In this document: in pieces, positions 1 to 10,432 of the stretch
Layout of the letters: every line of letters starts with the position of its first letter
How positions within the stretch are numbered: the stretch's first letter is position 1
From: Nodularia sp. NIES-3585
Lineage (GTDB): Bacteria > Cyanobacteriota > Cyanobacteriia > Cyanobacteriales > Nostocaceae
Length of the DNA stretch: 64,000 nucleotides
NCBI RefSeq assembly: GCF_002218065.1
Contig: NZ_BDUB01000001.1
Span: 73,567 to 137,566, forward strand
Reading direction: 5' to 3'
Notes under the pieces: generated by a model
Database searches by the model: none
The model's input: the letters and a program-made list of their open reading frames with translations, nothing else
Told to the model about the DNA's origin: nothing
Translations under genes and position numbers: made by a program

Positions 1-1
1 C

Positions 2-3000
2 AGAGTAGAGCAAACATTCCCCTATCAACATCCCTTCCATAGACGAGAACTGGCTGAACTAGTTTGGCTAATTAGCCATGAAAATATTCTGGAATTCTTA
101 CAACAAGTTCCCCAAGAACGCCAGTATCAAGTCAAATTTGAAGACATCGTGAGTCAGCCGCAGACTAGTGTGGAAGGCTTATGCCAATTTTTAGGGCTAG
201 AGTTCCATCCTGATATGCTGCAACCTTACAAAGAGAAAAAGCAGCGCATGACCGATGGCATCTATGCTCAGTCTAGAATGGTCGGGGATGTGAAATTTCA
301 CGAACATCAAGGCATTAATCCCAGCACCGCAGATAGTTGGAAGCAGGATTACAACACTGACTTTTTAGGGGATGTAACTTGGCGAGTAGCAGAATCTTTG
401 GGATATCCCCGAAATAACCATGGTATTCCGGCAATTCGTCGCGGAAATCCAACAGAAACTCAAACTTTCCCTGTTTCTTTCGCCCAGCAACGGTTATGGG
501 TTTTGGCGCAATTAGAGCCGGACAGCCCTTTCTACAATATGTTTAAAGCTGTTCGTCTTCACGGGGCTGTGGAAATAGAAATTTTAGAACGCAGTCTGAA
601 CGAAATTATCCGACGACAGGAAGCCCTACGCACAACTTTTAGCGTAGTGGAAGAAACGCCTGTACAAGTCATCGCTCCCCACGCACATATCAAACTTTCG
701 GTTGTAAACTTGCAAGGATGGTCAGAACCAGAACAGTCAGAACAATTGCAACTCTTAGCAACCCAGGATCAATTGCAACCCTTTGACCTCACCCAAGGAC
801 TGTTACTGCGAGTTACTTTAGTACAACTCAAATCAGAATCCTCGGCTTTATTATTCACCATGCACCACATCATCGGTGATGGCTGGTCAATGGGAGTATT
901 AGTTCAAGAATTATTCAGTTTGTATCGCGGCTTGTTGGTTGGCGATGCTTCTCCCCTCCCAGATTTACCGATTCAATACGCAGATTTTACAATTTGGCAA
1001 CGCCAATGGTTGCGAGGAAAAGCATTAGAAACCCAAATCAATTACTGGCAGCAACAGTTAGCAGACGCACCGCCTCTGTTAGAACTACCAACAGATAGGC
1101 CGCGTCCTGCCGTGCAGACTTTCCGGGGTGGGTGTTTTTCTTTCGGGCTAGATACAAAACTGACAGCATCTCTGCAAGAACTTAGCCACAAGTCAGGAAC
1201 TACACTGTTTATGACCTTGATGGCGGCTTATGCAACTCTACTCAGCCGTTACAGTGGTCAGTCAGACATTTTACTAGGGACACCGATAGCCAGTCGCAAT
1301 CATCAAGAGTTAGAAGGGTTAATTGGCTTTTTTGTCAATACCTTAGTGATGCGAACTCGACTAGAAGCTAATCCCAGTTTCTCCGATCTGTTAATCCAAG
1401 TGCGTTCTGTTTGCATGGATGCTTATGCAAACCAAGAGGTTCCCTTTGAGCAAATTGTCGAAGCTTTGCAAATAGAGCGCAGTCTGAGTCACAGTCCCCT
1501 GTTCCAGGTGATGTTTGCCTTGCAAAATACACCAATGGAGCAATTACAAACGCCGGAATTAGCCATCAGTCCTCTAAATTTAGATAATGTCAATGCCAAG
1601 TTTGACCTGACATTACAAATGTGGGAAACAAACACAGAGCAAGGCAACTCCCTGGAAGGGTTTTGGCAATATAACACCGATTTGTTTGATCAAGAAAGAA
1701 TCGCCCGCATGACTGGTCATTTCCAGACCTTATTGGCGGGAATTGTGGCGAATCCGCAAGCAGCGGTGGGGACATTACCATTTCTAACTGAGGGCGAACG
1801 TCATCAATTGCTAGTGGAATGGAATGATACGCACATCCCATATCCCGATACTCAGTCTATCCATGAACTGTTTGAGGAGCAGGTAGAAAAAACACCAGAT
1901 GCAGTGGCTGTGGTGTATGAGGACGAGTCTCTGACATATCGAGAACTGAATGAACGTGCCAATCAATTAGCGCACTATCTGCAAACCTTGGGAGTCAAGA
2001 CAGAAGTATTAGTCGGGATTTGCGTCGAGCGATCGCTAGCAATGATAATCGGAATGCTGGCAATTCTCAAAGCTGGTGGTGCTTATGTTCCGCTAGACTC
2101 CAGCTATCCTCAAGAACGCTTGGCTTATATGCTGAATGATTCTCAGGTATCAATACTGCTGACTCAAGCACAGTTAGGAACGCAGATACCGCCAACCAAT
2201 GCTAAAATTGTATTTTTAGATACTGCTTGGGAGAAGGTAATTAGTAAGTATAGCCAGCAAAACCTGATTAATCAGACATTAAGTCATAATTTAGCTTATG
2301 TAATTTATACCTCTGGTTCTACGGGAAAACCGAAAGGCATCACCGTTACCCATCAAGCTGTACATCGGTTAGTGTGTAACACTAACTACGTGAATTTAAC
2401 AGCTAATCACCGAGTTGCTCAAGCCTCGAATGCAGCCTTTGATGCTGCGACCTTTGAAATTTGGGGAGCTTTGCTAAATGGAGCGAGGCTAGTAGGTATT
2501 ACTCAAGAAGTCCTGCTTTCGCCGCCAAAACTGGCGACACAACTCCAAGATCAGCAGATTGACTTTTTGTTCGTCACAACAGCTTTATTCAACCAGTTGG
2601 TAAATCAAGTACCGGGAATCTTTAAAACTCTACACACCGTTTTATTTGGTGGAGAGGCGGTTGAACCAAACTGGGTCAGAACATTACTGGAAAATCAACC
2701 ACCACAGCGACTACTTCACGTTTATGGTCCGACGGAAAATACCACTTTCTCTTCCTGGTATTTAGTGGAGCAAGTACCAGCAGGGGCAACAAATTTACCA
2801 ATTGGACAACCAATTGCTAATACACAAATCTATATTCTGGATCGTCATCTCCAACCTCTACCAATTGGCGTTCCTGGTGAATTATGTATTGGTGGTGATG
2901 GTTTAGCCAGAGGTTATCTCAACCGCCCAGATTTAACTGAGGACAAGTTTATTCCCAATTCCATTCCTGAAGCACAATTAACTTCCAGCAAAAAATTGTA

Positions 3001-5059
3001 CAAAACAGGAGACTTGGCTCGTTACCTACCTGATGGAAATATTGAATTTATTAGTCGCATTGACAACCAAGTTAAAATCCGTGGTTTCCGGATTGAACTT
3101 GCAGAAATTGAGGTGATTTTAACTCAACACCCCCAAGTCAGAGATGTCGTTGTCATTGCTAGAGAAGACAAGCCAGGGATGAAAAATTTGGCAGCCTATG
3201 TCATCCCTGAAGGAAAACAGCCCCTCAGTAGCGAGTTGCGATCGTTCCTCAAGGAAAAACTCCCCGATTATATGGTACCGGCATCCTTCACAGTTCTAGA
3301 AGCTTTGCCCATGACACCCAATGGCAAAGTAGACCGCCGGGCTTTACCAGTACCAGAGTTCGAGTTTAATCACTCCACTGGCTTTGTCTCTCCCCGTACC
3401 CATGCGGAAAAAATCTTGGTAAAAATTTGGCAAGATGTTTTACGATTAAAACAAGTTTGTATTCACAACAACTTTTTTGAATTGGGCGGGGATTCCATTA
3501 TTGGCATCCAAATTGTCGCCAGAGCCAATCAAGCTGGATTAAAACTAACTCCAAAACAGCTATTTCAGCACCAAACCATCGCTGAGTTAGCGGCTGTAGC
3601 TGTGACAACTACCTCCAAGAAGGCAGAGCAGGGCTTAGTTAAGGGTATTGTTCCCCTAACACCCATTCAGCATTGGTTCTTTGCACAAAATTTAGCCGAA
3701 CTTCATCACTTTAACCAATCTGTGCTGCTAGAAGTTCCGCCAAATATCCAACCGGAGTTACTAGAGCAGGCATTACAAAAGTTACTGTATCATCACGACG
3801 CTTTACGACTGCGATTTGTGCAGCCAGCCGGACAGTGGCAACAGTACAACAGTGATCTGTGCGATGGTATATTGTTGGCAATAGCTGATTTATCCCACCT
3901 AGCTCAAACAGAACAATCAAAGGCCATTGAGTTAAAGGCAGATCAAATCCAGCGATCGCTAAATTTAGCAGATAGTCCACTACTGCGAGTCGTTTTATTT
4001 AACTGCGGCAAATCTTCCCCTGGGCGTTTGCTCATCGTTATCCATCACTTGGCTGTCGATGGCATTTCCTGGCGGATTTTGCTAGAAGATTTATCTCAGG
4101 CATACAAACAGTTAGACAGTGGGAACAACATCCAACTGCCGGCAAAAACAACTTCCTTCCAGGATTGGGCAATCCGATTGCAGAATTATGCCGACGCTCA
4201 AGAACTGCACTCAGAACTAGATTACTGGCTGCACTCAAATTCCCTCGCCCATGCTCCGTTACCTTTGGATTCTCTTGCTGTTGCCTCAGCCAACACTGTC
4301 GGCTCAAGTCGCATTGTTTCTGTATCCCTGAGTGTAGAACAAACTCGCGCCCTGTTACAGGATGTCCCTGGAGCCTATAACACCCAAATTAACGATGTCC
4401 TCTTGACCGCATTAGTCCAAAGTTTTGCCGGATGGACAGGCGATGACTCTCTACTGATTTCATTAGAAGGTCACGGCAGGGAGGACTTGTTCGAGGATGT
4501 AGACTTGTCCCGCACAGTAGGCTGGTTTACCAGTTTATTCCCCGTTTGCTTAAAACTTGCAGGTCTTCACCATCCTGGAGAAGCTCTCAAATCGGTGAAG
4601 GAGCAACTGCGGTGCATCCCCAACCGAGGTATTGGCTATGGCCTGCTGCGGTATCTGAGCCGAGATGCAGCCATCAACAAGCAACTGGAATTACTCCCAC
4701 AAGCTCAAGTGAGCTTCAACTACTTGGGTCAATTCGACCAAACGCACCTAGCACCCCTTGGTTGGAAATATGCCCAAGAATCTGGCGGTTCTATTCACAG
4801 TCCCCAAGGACAACGCCGCCATTTGTTGAATGTGAATGGATTAGTTATGGATGGCAGATTGCAACTGGAATGGAAATACAGCGAGGCTTTCCATCATCAG
4901 GATACTGTAGAAAATTTGGCTAACAACTATGTGAAAACACTAGAAACTATTATTGACCACTGCTTATCCTCAGAAGCAGGAGGCTATACCCCTTCAGATT
5001 TCCCTGAAATTGGTTTAAGCCAAGAAGCCTTGGACGAACTACTCACAGAAATTGGATGA
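2..5059 (+). CDS. aerB: NRPS, [sulfotransferase]-C-A-PCP-E, 5' truncated by the window edge (AerB-like)
   Basis: The reading frame is open from base 2, so the gene starts before the window. The first 110 or so codons match the end of a PAPS-dependent sulfotransferase (YQVKFEDIV, then FLGLEF). They are followed by a condensation domain (from about 467, active site HHIIGDG), an adenylation domain (about 1856-3350, YTSGSTGKPKG, YGPTE, NGKVDRRAL), a carrier protein (LGGDSI, about 3480) and an epimerisation domain (from about 3650, HHLAVDG). The ten-residue A-domain code reads DAFFLGVTFK, close to known Ile and Val codes. The module should therefore add Ile or Val and turn it to the D or allo form. 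In suomilide, banyaside and dysinosin the first unit is a sulfated O-methylglyceric acid, and the sulfotransferase domain fits that role. The upstream loading domains are out of view. An internal ATG or GTG near 149 is not a real start. Confidence 0.93.
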   Translation, partial: RVEQTFPYQHPFHRRELAELVWLISHENILEFLQQVPQERQYQVKFEDIVSQPQTSVEGLCQFLGLEFHPDMLQPYKEKKQRMTDGIYAQSRMVGDVKFHEHQGINPSTADSWKQDYNTDFLGDVTWRVAESLGYPRNNHGIPAIRRGNPTETQTFPVSFAQQRLWVLAQLEPDSPFYNMFKAVRLHGAVEIEILERSLNEIIRRQEALRTTFSVVEETPVQVIAPHAHIKLSVVNLQGWSEPEQSEQLQLLATQDQLQPFDLTQGLLLRVTLVQLKSESSALLFTMHHIIGDGWSMGVLVQELFSLYRGLLVGDASPLPDLPIQYADFTIWQRQWLRGKALETQINYWQQQLADAPPLLELPTDRPRPAVQTFRGGCFSFGLDTKLTASLQELSHKSGTTLFMTLMAAYATLLSRYSGQSDILLGTPIASRNHQELEGLIGFFVNTLVMRTRLEANPSFSDLLIQVRSVCMDAYANQEVPFEQIVEALQIERSLSHSPLFQVMFALQNTPMEQLQTPELAISPLNLDNVNAKFDLTLQMWETNTEQGNSLEGFWQYNTDLFDQERIARMTGHFQTLLAGIVANPQAAVGTLPFLTEGERHQLLVEWNDTHIPYPDTQSIHELFEEQVEKTPDAVAVVYEDESLTYRELNERANQLAHYLQTLGVKTEVLVGICVERSLAMIIGMLAILKAGGAYVPLDSSYPQERLAYMLNDSQVSILLTQAQLGTQIPPTNAKIVFLDTAWEKVISKYSQQNLINQTLSHNLAYVIYTSGSTGKPKGITVTHQAVHRLVCNTNYVNLTANHRVAQASNAAFDAATFEIWGALLNGARLVGITQEVLLSPPKLATQLQDQQIDFLFVTTALFNQLVNQVPGIFKTLHTVLFGGEAVEPNWVRTLLENQPPQRLLHVYGPTENTTFSSWYLVEQVPAGATNLPIGQPIANTQIYILDRHLQPLPIGVPGELCIGGDGLARGYLNRPDLTEDKFIPNSIPEAQLTSSKKLYKTGDLARYLPDGNIEFISRIDNQVKIRGFRIELAEIEVILTQHPQVRDVVVIAREDKPGMKNLAAYVIPEGKQPLSSELRSFLKEKLPDYMVPASFTVLEALPMTPNGKVDRRALPVPEFEFNHSTGFVSPRTHAEKILVKIWQDVLRLKQVCIHNNFFELGGDSIIGIQIVARANQAGLKLTPKQLFQHQTIAELAAVAVTTTSKKAEQGLVKGIVPLTPIQHWFFAQNLAELHHFNQSVLLEVPPNIQPELLEQALQKLLYHHDALRLRFVQPAGQWQQYNSDLCDGILLAIADLSHLAQTEQSKAIELKADQIQRSLNLADSPLLRVVLFNCGKSSPGRLLIVIHHLAVDGISWRILLEDLSQAYKQLDSGNNIQLPAKTTSFQDWAIRLQNYADAQELHSELDYWLHSNSLAHAPLPLDSLAVASANTVGSSRIVSVSLSVEQTRALLQDVPGAYNTQINDVLLTALVQSFAGWTGDDSLLISLEGHGREDLFEDVDLSRTVGWFTSLFPVCLKLAGLHHPGEALKSVKEQLRCIPNRGIGYGLLRYLSRDAAINKQLELLPQAQVSFNYLGQFDQTHLAPLGWKYAQESGGSIHSPQGQRRHLLNVNGLVMDGRLQLEWKYSEAFHHQDTVENLANNYVKTLETIIDHCLSSEAGGYTPSDFPEIGLSQEALDELLTEIG

Positions 5060-5129
5060 AGTCGTTCAAAATTCAGACTTGCCCTCACTTTGTTAATTTC
5101 TCCACACCAACTATATTCATTGTTTGTTT

Positions 5130-5954
5130 ATGACAATCTCGAAAGCAACACTCACAACCGCGCGTGATTCAGGAGTTTTAGTTAATAAACTTGCTTCCAA
5201 AATTTCCTGCATTTCTTACCAAAGTATGCGTCGGTCTAGCAGAGTATTGAGAGAATTTATGCTTTATTATTTTCCCATTTATAATCTCTCAATGAATGAC
5301 TTCTTTCGGTTTTATCCCATCTTAGGTTTTATTGAAGCTCTGGTTTATCAAACTGATGATGAAGTTGAAAAAATTCAAAGTGAGGGCTATGGAACACTGC
5401 AACATTCTCCTTGGCACTCTAAACAAGAAATGATTTTGTCTGTTTTAGAAGAACATAATCTTAATCATTGTAAAGTTGAATTTTATATGGAAAAACTGGG
5501 TGAGTATTTTGAACTAGAAACCCAGATATTAGCCACTTCTCATGTTACTCATGGCATGGTGAAGAAGGCAGCAGAATTACGTTCTTCAGATTATCGAGTT
5601 TTACACTGTACTTTGCTGAAAATGTTAGGACTAAATTACGCAGAAGAGGAGTTAAATGAAGAGTTAAAACTGATGTGGCCTCTAGAAGTTGTCAATGACA
5701 TTGAAGACGATTTGATGTTTTACGCAGAGGATGTAGCAGCGAATCATTATAATACATACAGTATGTTTGTCAAACTTTACGGAGAAAAAGCTCCTTATTA
5801 TATCAAGAAAGAGTTAGATTTTTATGAAAGTTTGTTTCATAAACAGTTAGGGCGATTTGCTGGCATGAAACGAGAATCTTTCCTCAAACCTTGGAATGCT
5901 TATCGTCTCGATCATCCAGTACCTGTAATTCCTGAACCGATTCTTGAAGACTAG
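5130..5954 (+). CDS. Unknown protein with isoprenoid-synthase-like acidic motifs
   Basis: A 274-residue, mostly helical soluble protein with no signal peptide. I do not recognise a named family with certainty. Two features resemble class I terpene or prenyl synthases: an acidic DDEVE sequence (about residues 76-80) and, about 110 residues later, an NDIEDD segment followed by a HYNTYSMF stretch, which recalls the second metal-binding motif and its downstream His-Asn. The second motif lacks the usual Ser/Thr and final Glu, so catalysis by the standard route is not assured. It sits 70 bp after the NRPS and shortly before the Rieske and IPP isomerase genes, so a role in making an unusual building block is likely. 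ATG at 5130 is chosen over an in-frame TTG at 5124. A hairpin follows the stop. Confidence 0.75.
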   Translation: MTISKATLTTARDSGVLVNKLASKISCISYQSMRRSSRVLREFMLYYFPIYNLSMNDFFRFYPILGFIEALVYQTDDEVEKIQSEGYGTLQHSPWHSKQEMILSVLEEHNLNHCKVEFYMEKLGEYFELETQILATSHVTHGMVKKAAELRSSDYRVLHCTLLKMLGLNYAEEELNEELKLMWPLEVVNDIEDDLMFYAEDVAANHYNTYSMFVKLYGEKAPYYIKKELDFYESLFHKQLGRFAGMKRESFLKPWNAYRLDHPVPVIPEPILED

Positions 5955-5962
5955 TATTAAAT

Positions 5963-6019
5963 CTTGCTAATAGCCAATTGCTATTTGTTGATTGATATCT
6001 GCTATTGGTTATTAGCAAG
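5963..6019 (+). terminator. Long inverted repeat after the 274-residue gene
   Basis: Arms reading CTTGCTAATAGCCAAT and ATTGGTTATTAGCAAG pair with one or two mismatches around a loop of about 25 bases, 9 bp after the stop codon at 5954. There is no strong T tract, so this could be an mRNA-stabilising hairpin rather than an intrinsic terminator. Confidence 0.45.
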
Positions 6020-6045
6020 TCAACATTAGTCACAACCTATACAGA

Positions 6046-6206
6046 ACTTACGCAGAATTATGAAAAAACGTATCGCTAAAGCGAAAGCTCCGCTAACGCG
6101 AAGCGTGCGCGAAGCGCATACCGCATTCGCGCAGCGTATGCCCCCAGGGCTTTAGGACACAAAGAACACAAAGGTAAGAAGGTTTCACCAGAGTCATTGC
6201 GTAAGT
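6046..6206 (+). mobile_element. MITE-like element, copy 1
   Basis: About 160 bp with terminal inverted repeats ACTTACGCA and TGCGTAAGT. The inside is rich in nested palindromes (GCGAAGCGTGCGCGAAGC type) followed by a conserved CCCCCAGGGCTTTAGGACAC block. It has no coding capacity. Copies of the same design lie at 11959-12149, 17093-17229 (inverted) and 53048-53162, with remnants near 21.2 and 29.8 kb. It fills most of the 414 bp gap between the genes ending at 5954 and starting at 6369; the rest of that gap holds the hairpin and nothing else I recognise. Confidence 0.75.
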
Positions 6207-6368
6207 CCTACTATAGTGTTGAATGCAAACCAAAACCTATGAAGAGATTCTTACCCAAAGGACAAATAAAATTTTCAATGCACTAGAGAAATCCGGGACC
6301 AATTCCATATTATTGCCACAATTACCCCCAGTTACTCATGGATATGATCAAAAGTAGGAAAAGATGAA

Positions 6369-8531
6369 ATGAGTTTAGTAAAAGAAAAGGAACTTTGTAA
6401 ACTTTTTTTAGAAGTTGGACGAGAACAATATGCCCTAGCTGCTATTGGTAGTAATTTGGCTCAAAATGATCAAGAAGCATGGAATCTTTTTGTCACCACT
6501 CTACTATCTGCTAAAGGCAACTTGATGGTAGAAACAGCCTACAAATGTTTAGTAAATGCAGTTGCTGCACATAACAGAGGCAATCACTCAGAAGTCAATA
6601 TCAAAACTGTTTATAATTACTTTACTGCTAAAATTATTCGTTCCATCTTTGTGGAACCATCGGAACTAGAAAAAAACTGGTATTTTATTTGTCACGTGGC
6701 AGAAATTCCCCAGCCTGGAGATTTTGTGACTGTGCAGATTTTTCAGGAACCTTTAGTGGCGGTGCGCCAATCAGACGAAACGATTCGCGTTTTTCTTAAT
6801 GTCTGCACTCATCGCCAATCACCTGTTTTTGAAGGTCAGGGTTGTTTAGGCAAAGATAAATCGGTTCTTTGTCCTTATCATGGATGGGCTTTTGGCATAG
6901 ATGGTGATTGCAAGAATGCACCAGGGGCAAATAGAGGCGAGTTTGGTGAGGATTTTGATTTAAAAAATTACAGTTTGCAGGAGTTTGAGGTCAGGATTGA
7001 TGAAAATCAGCGGGTGTTTGTCAAGCTTGGTGAAAATAATCACCTGAAGCCAGAGTCACAATCGGCAAACCAGGAAAATATCGGGGTACAAATTACCAAT
7101 CTGCTCAATTCTGTGAGTCCAGGCTATGCAGATGGGGAAACTGCCACACTTCCCGAACAAATTCGCCTCTGGTTGAGAATTGGTTATTTAGAGGAAAATA
7201 TCAAACAGTTAATCGTAGATATTACTCAAGAACGAACTAGTGATAGTCACGAATTAATTTTGGATTCATTGATTGCGGAACTCAAACAAGCTATCTTGAC
7301 TGTCGATGGTGATGGTTCAACCCCAGAAATGGATGCCGTGCTGCAAAGAGTTGACAGCAGTAACCAGGAAAGGCAAATCATTGGCAAATCTATTGAGCAT
7401 CCCACAATTAATGCTGATGGCAGAGAAGATTCCGAATCATCTCAAAGAAGACAAGCATTGCCCATTTGGATTTATGGCGATGCAACATTGTTTGCTCTGG
7501 AAGTTGAACATTTAATTAAGCCAACTTGGCAATTTGTCTGCCATATCAACGAAGTTCCCCAACCGGGTAACTTTACTTGGCTGGATATTGCTGGTGAACG
7601 AGCCTACGTTATTCGCACTGCCAGCGGTGAATTATTCGCTGGTAAACTTCAGGATGTCAGACAACGGGGGAACTATCCGCAGTTTAGTTTACCCAACTAC
7701 GGTTTAGAACCCATCGACATTGACATTTTTTATGGTTTTATTTTCATTCGCTTTACTTGGGAAGGCTCAAGATTAGCTGAAAGTTGGTATCTACCGGGCT
7801 TATTAGAACCCTATAAACTGGAAGATATGCAACCGATTGGTGGAGTCGGTCGGTATGACATTAATGTGGAGGTGGATTACAAATTGCTGTGGGAAAACTT
7901 TTTAGAAGATTACCATTTTCCCATGATGCACAAAGGTTTAACCCGGCGGTTTGGAGTGTCGAGTGATTGTGAAGGCATTAATGGCATGATTATTCCCATG
8001 CGTGATCCGGCTTCACCTAGTTTAAACCCAATTGAGCGACAATATTATGATTGCGCCAAAGCGATCGCTCACCATTCTTGGGAGCGTGAGCAGCAATTAC
8101 AAGATTTTGCTGCCCAAAACTATGCTTTACCCGAAACGTTGTGTTACTCAGCCTTCTGTTCGATGTCGGCACAGGAGGAAATCCCCATGCCTTTTTCTTT
8201 GAGCGTCTTTCCCGAACACGTTCAAACTTTTTCATTGGTTCCCGCTGGGCCAAGAGAGTGCCGTTTTCATGTTCGCAGTTACGGACATATCCTTAACCCA
8301 GATGACACTAACAGTAAAGCTATTGAGGCAGCGCGTCTAGCGAACATCCAATTGCTTGTGGAATCTTTACATGAGGACATTCGCGTTAACTACATCTGTC
8401 AAGATAGCGTTTCATCGCGGCTGTTTAAGAAAATCGGAGTATTCAGTATGGCTGAATTTGATGTTGCTAAGTTTCAGGAGGCTATCCGCGTTAAGCTGCC
8501 AATGACCAGTTGCCAAAGGAAACCACTATGA
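6369..8531 (+). CDS. Rieske non-haem iron oxygenase with a second, degenerate Rieske-like domain
   Basis: A 720-residue protein, much longer than a usual ring-hydroxylating oxygenase alpha subunit (about 350-450). Residues 1-95 are helical. Residues 100-225 form a Rieske domain with intact ligands (CTH and CPYHGW). A variable, acidic linker follows. Residues about 385-470 repeat the same opening ([15 protein letters not shown] against [15 protein letters not shown]) but lack every Cys and His ligand. The C-terminal part carries the catalytic mononuclear iron site, EDYHFPMMH. The electron-donating cluster thus appears to have moved to an added N-terminal domain. It overlaps the IPP isomerase gene by 4 bp (ATGA), so the two are translationally coupled. 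A hydroxylation or desaturation of the peptide core or the guanidino side piece is plausible. An Aer cluster role is inferred from position. Confidence 0.9.
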   Translation: MSLVKEKELCKLFLEVGREQYALAAIGSNLAQNDQEAWNLFVTTLLSAKGNLMVETAYKCLVNAVAAHNRGNHSEVNIKTVYNYFTAKIIRSIFVEPSELEKNWYFICHVAEIPQPGDFVTVQIFQEPLVAVRQSDETIRVFLNVCTHRQSPVFEGQGCLGKDKSVLCPYHGWAFGIDGDCKNAPGANRGEFGEDFDLKNYSLQEFEVRIDENQRVFVKLGENNHLKPESQSANQENIGVQITNLLNSVSPGYADGETATLPEQIRLWLRIGYLEENIKQLIVDITQERTSDSHELILDSLIAELKQAILTVDGDGSTPEMDAVLQRVDSSNQERQIIGKSIEHPTINADGREDSESSQRRQALPIWIYGDATLFALEVEHLIKPTWQFVCHINEVPQPGNFTWLDIAGERAYVIRTASGELFAGKLQDVRQRGNYPQFSLPNYGLEPIDIDIFYGFIFIRFTWEGSRLAESWYLPGLLEPYKLEDMQPIGGVGRYDINVEVDYKLLWENFLEDYHFPMMHKGLTRRFGVSSDCEGINGMIIPMRDPASPSLNPIERQYYDCAKAIAHHSWEREQQLQDFAAQNYALPETLCYSAFCSMSAQEEIPMPFSLSVFPEHVQTFSLVPAGPRECRFHVRSYGHILNPDDTNSKAIEAARLANIQLLVESLHEDIRVNYICQDSVSSRLFKKIGVFSMAEFDVAKFQEAIRVKLPMTSCQRKPL

Positions 8532-9583
8532 CTACTACTGTACCATCAGTTAATGCTGTCAGTGAAATTGAAACTCGTAAAGCCGACCACCTACGTGTCT
8601 GTTTAGAAGAGGATGTTCAGTTTGGGCAGGTAACTAGCGGATTTGATTGTTATCGCTTCACTCATGATTGTCTTCCAGAAATCAATCGCAGTGATATCAA
8701 TTTACAAACTAGCTTTCTGGGCAAAAATCTCGGCGCTCCCCTGCTAATTTCTTCCATGACAGGGGGAACGGAATTGGCACAGTTAGTCAACACTCGTTTA
8801 GCAACTGTCGCTCAACGTTACCGATTAGCCATGGGAGTAGGTTCCCAACGCATTGTCATGGAACAGCCTCATTTAGCTCCTACCTTTGCCGTGCGCTCCT
8901 TTGCTCCTGACATTCTTTTGTTTGCAAACTTGGGGGCTGTGCAACTAAATTATGGCTGTGGCATGGATGATTGCTTGCACCTTGTCAATTCATTGGCAGC
9001 GGATGCGCTAATTCTGCATCTTAACCCTTTGCAAGAATGCGTACAATCACGGGGAGATACAAATTTTCGGGGGTTATTGGGTAAAATTGCCCAACTTTGT
9101 CAGCAACTACCTATTCCTGTGGTTGTCAAAGAAGTGGGAAATGGCATTTCTGCACCGATGGCACAAAAGTTAATTGATGCGGGAGTGACAGCCATTGATG
9201 TTGCCGGTGCTGGTGGAACTTCATGGGCAAAAGTGGAAAGCCAACGCGCTCAAGACAACAAGCAGCGCCGTTTGGGACAAACCTTTGCTGACTGGGGTTT
9301 ACCCACAGCAGAATGTATCCACTCTATCAGAGCGATCGCGCCGACAATTCCCTTGATTGCTTCTGGTGGGTTACTCAATGGCTTGGATGTAGCCAAAGCG
9401 ATCGCTTTAGGAGCCGATTTAGCAGGTTTAGCCCGACCTTTTTTAGCAGCAGCCGTCAACTCCGAAGCCGCCGTGGATGAGTTGGTGCAAGTTTTGATTG
9501 CTGAACTCGAAACAGCTTTATTTTGTACTGGCAATGCAAATTTAGCAGAACTCAGAAGTTCTGGGGCGTTGCAACGGGTCTAA
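8528..9583 (+). CDS. fni: Type 2 isopentenyl-diphosphate delta-isomerase (FMN/NADPH dependent)
   Basis: A 351-residue protein with the Idi2 signatures: [14 protein letters not shown] at the N-terminus, the SSMTGGT loop, NPLQE carrying the Gln-Glu of the active site, and the GAGGTSW flavin loop. It interconverts IPP and DMAPP. All key residues seem intact. ATG at 8528 overlaps the Rieske stop and has AAGGA 7 bp upstream, so it is preferred over the longer frame from 8510. Being inside the peptide cluster it is probably a dedicated second copy beside a housekeeping enzyme elsewhere, which hints at isoprenoid-derived chemistry in the product. Whether a housekeeping copy exists cannot be seen here. 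Confidence 0.92.
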   Translation: MTTTVPSVNAVSEIETRKADHLRVCLEEDVQFGQVTSGFDCYRFTHDCLPEINRSDINLQTSFLGKNLGAPLLISSMTGGTELAQLVNTRLATVAQRYRLAMGVGSQRIVMEQPHLAPTFAVRSFAPDILLFANLGAVQLNYGCGMDDCLHLVNSLAADALILHLNPLQECVQSRGDTNFRGLLGKIAQLCQQLPIPVVVKEVGNGISAPMAQKLIDAGVTAIDVAGAGGTSWAKVESQRAQDNKQRRLGQTFADWGLPTAECIHSIRAIAPTIPLIASGGLLNGLDVAKAIALGADLAGLARPFLAAAVNSEAAVDELVQVLIAELETALFCTGNANLAELRSSGALQRV

Positions 9584-9823
9584 ATGAGTAGTCAACAAGG
9601 GTATCTGCTCTATTGTGTACCCTCGATCCGTTACTCACATCCGTTTTTTCCTTTTGGCTACTCATACCAAAAGTTGGGAGGACGCGGTTTGCTCGGCACA
9701 GTTTTGGTGCTAACTGCATTAAGTCTGAATATATAGAGTGACAATTAATATTTAGGGCAGAAGATGTTTAAAAATTACTAACTTTAATTTGACTGTTTCT
9801 AGTATCTGACTTTGGTTAAAATT

Positions 9824-10432
9824 ATGCTAAAATTTTCAATTGAATTCCGCCCTCCTATTCCTCCTACAAAAGCCTTGATTATCGGTACGTTGGGGCCTAG
9901 TGGTACTAGTAGTGACTACGCTTCAAATTATATAGTCAAACAATTAGAGTCAGAAGACTTGACTGGAAAAATTCAGTTATTTGATAGCTTTCCAGATGTC
10001 AAAGAAGCTTTGCTACAAGACAAAGTGGATCTGGCTTTAGTTCCTCATGCTTACCAAATGATTAATGAATTTTATATGGAGCCAAGTTTTGATTTAGGCT
10101 TCATTTTTATCTATCCTACTCCAGTTTATGGATTGGCTAAAAAGAAAAATACAGAGGTAGTTTTCAAAGGAGCTAGACTTGTTACCCATCCTGCGCCCTT
10201 ACCTTTGTTATCAAGACTCTTACCAGACTCTCAAGATCAGTCAGAAATTCAGGTTGATTTGTCCAATTCTACAAGCGATGCAGCAATTCAAGTACAGCAG
10301 GGTTTAGCTACTCTAGCTATTACTAATGAAAACGCTGTTGCAGCTTATGATTTAGAGTTTATTTCCACGTATGGAAAAATTCCGATGAGTTGGTCAATTT
10401 TTTATAAAAAAATAGCAGAAAATCATGTCTAA
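9824..10432 (+). CDS. aerD: Prephenate decarboxylase, BacA/AerD family
   Basis: A 202-residue cytosolic enzyme resembling bacilysin BacA and aeruginosin AerD, a branch of the prephenate dehydratase fold (IIGTLGPSGTSSDYAS near the start). These enzymes decarboxylate prephenate without aromatising the ring, giving the dihydro-hydroxyphenylpyruvate precursor of Choi-type bicyclic residues. It begins the aerD-aerE-aerF run and overlaps aerE by 8 bp. ATG at 9824 is preferred; the TTG at 9812 adds four residues and has no better ribosome site. The 240 bp upstream gap is AT-rich and may hold a promoter, but no clear -35/-10 pair was found. Confidence 0.88.
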   Translation: MLKFSIEFRPPIPPTKALIIGTLGPSGTSSDYASNYIVKQLESEDLTGKIQLFDSFPDVKEALLQDKVDLALVPHAYQMINEFYMEPSFDLGFIFIYPTPVYGLAKKKNTEVVFKGARLVTHPAPLPLLSRLLPDSQDQSEIQVDLSNSTSDAAIQVQQGLATLAITNENAVAAYDLEFISTYGKIPMSWSIFYKKIAENHV

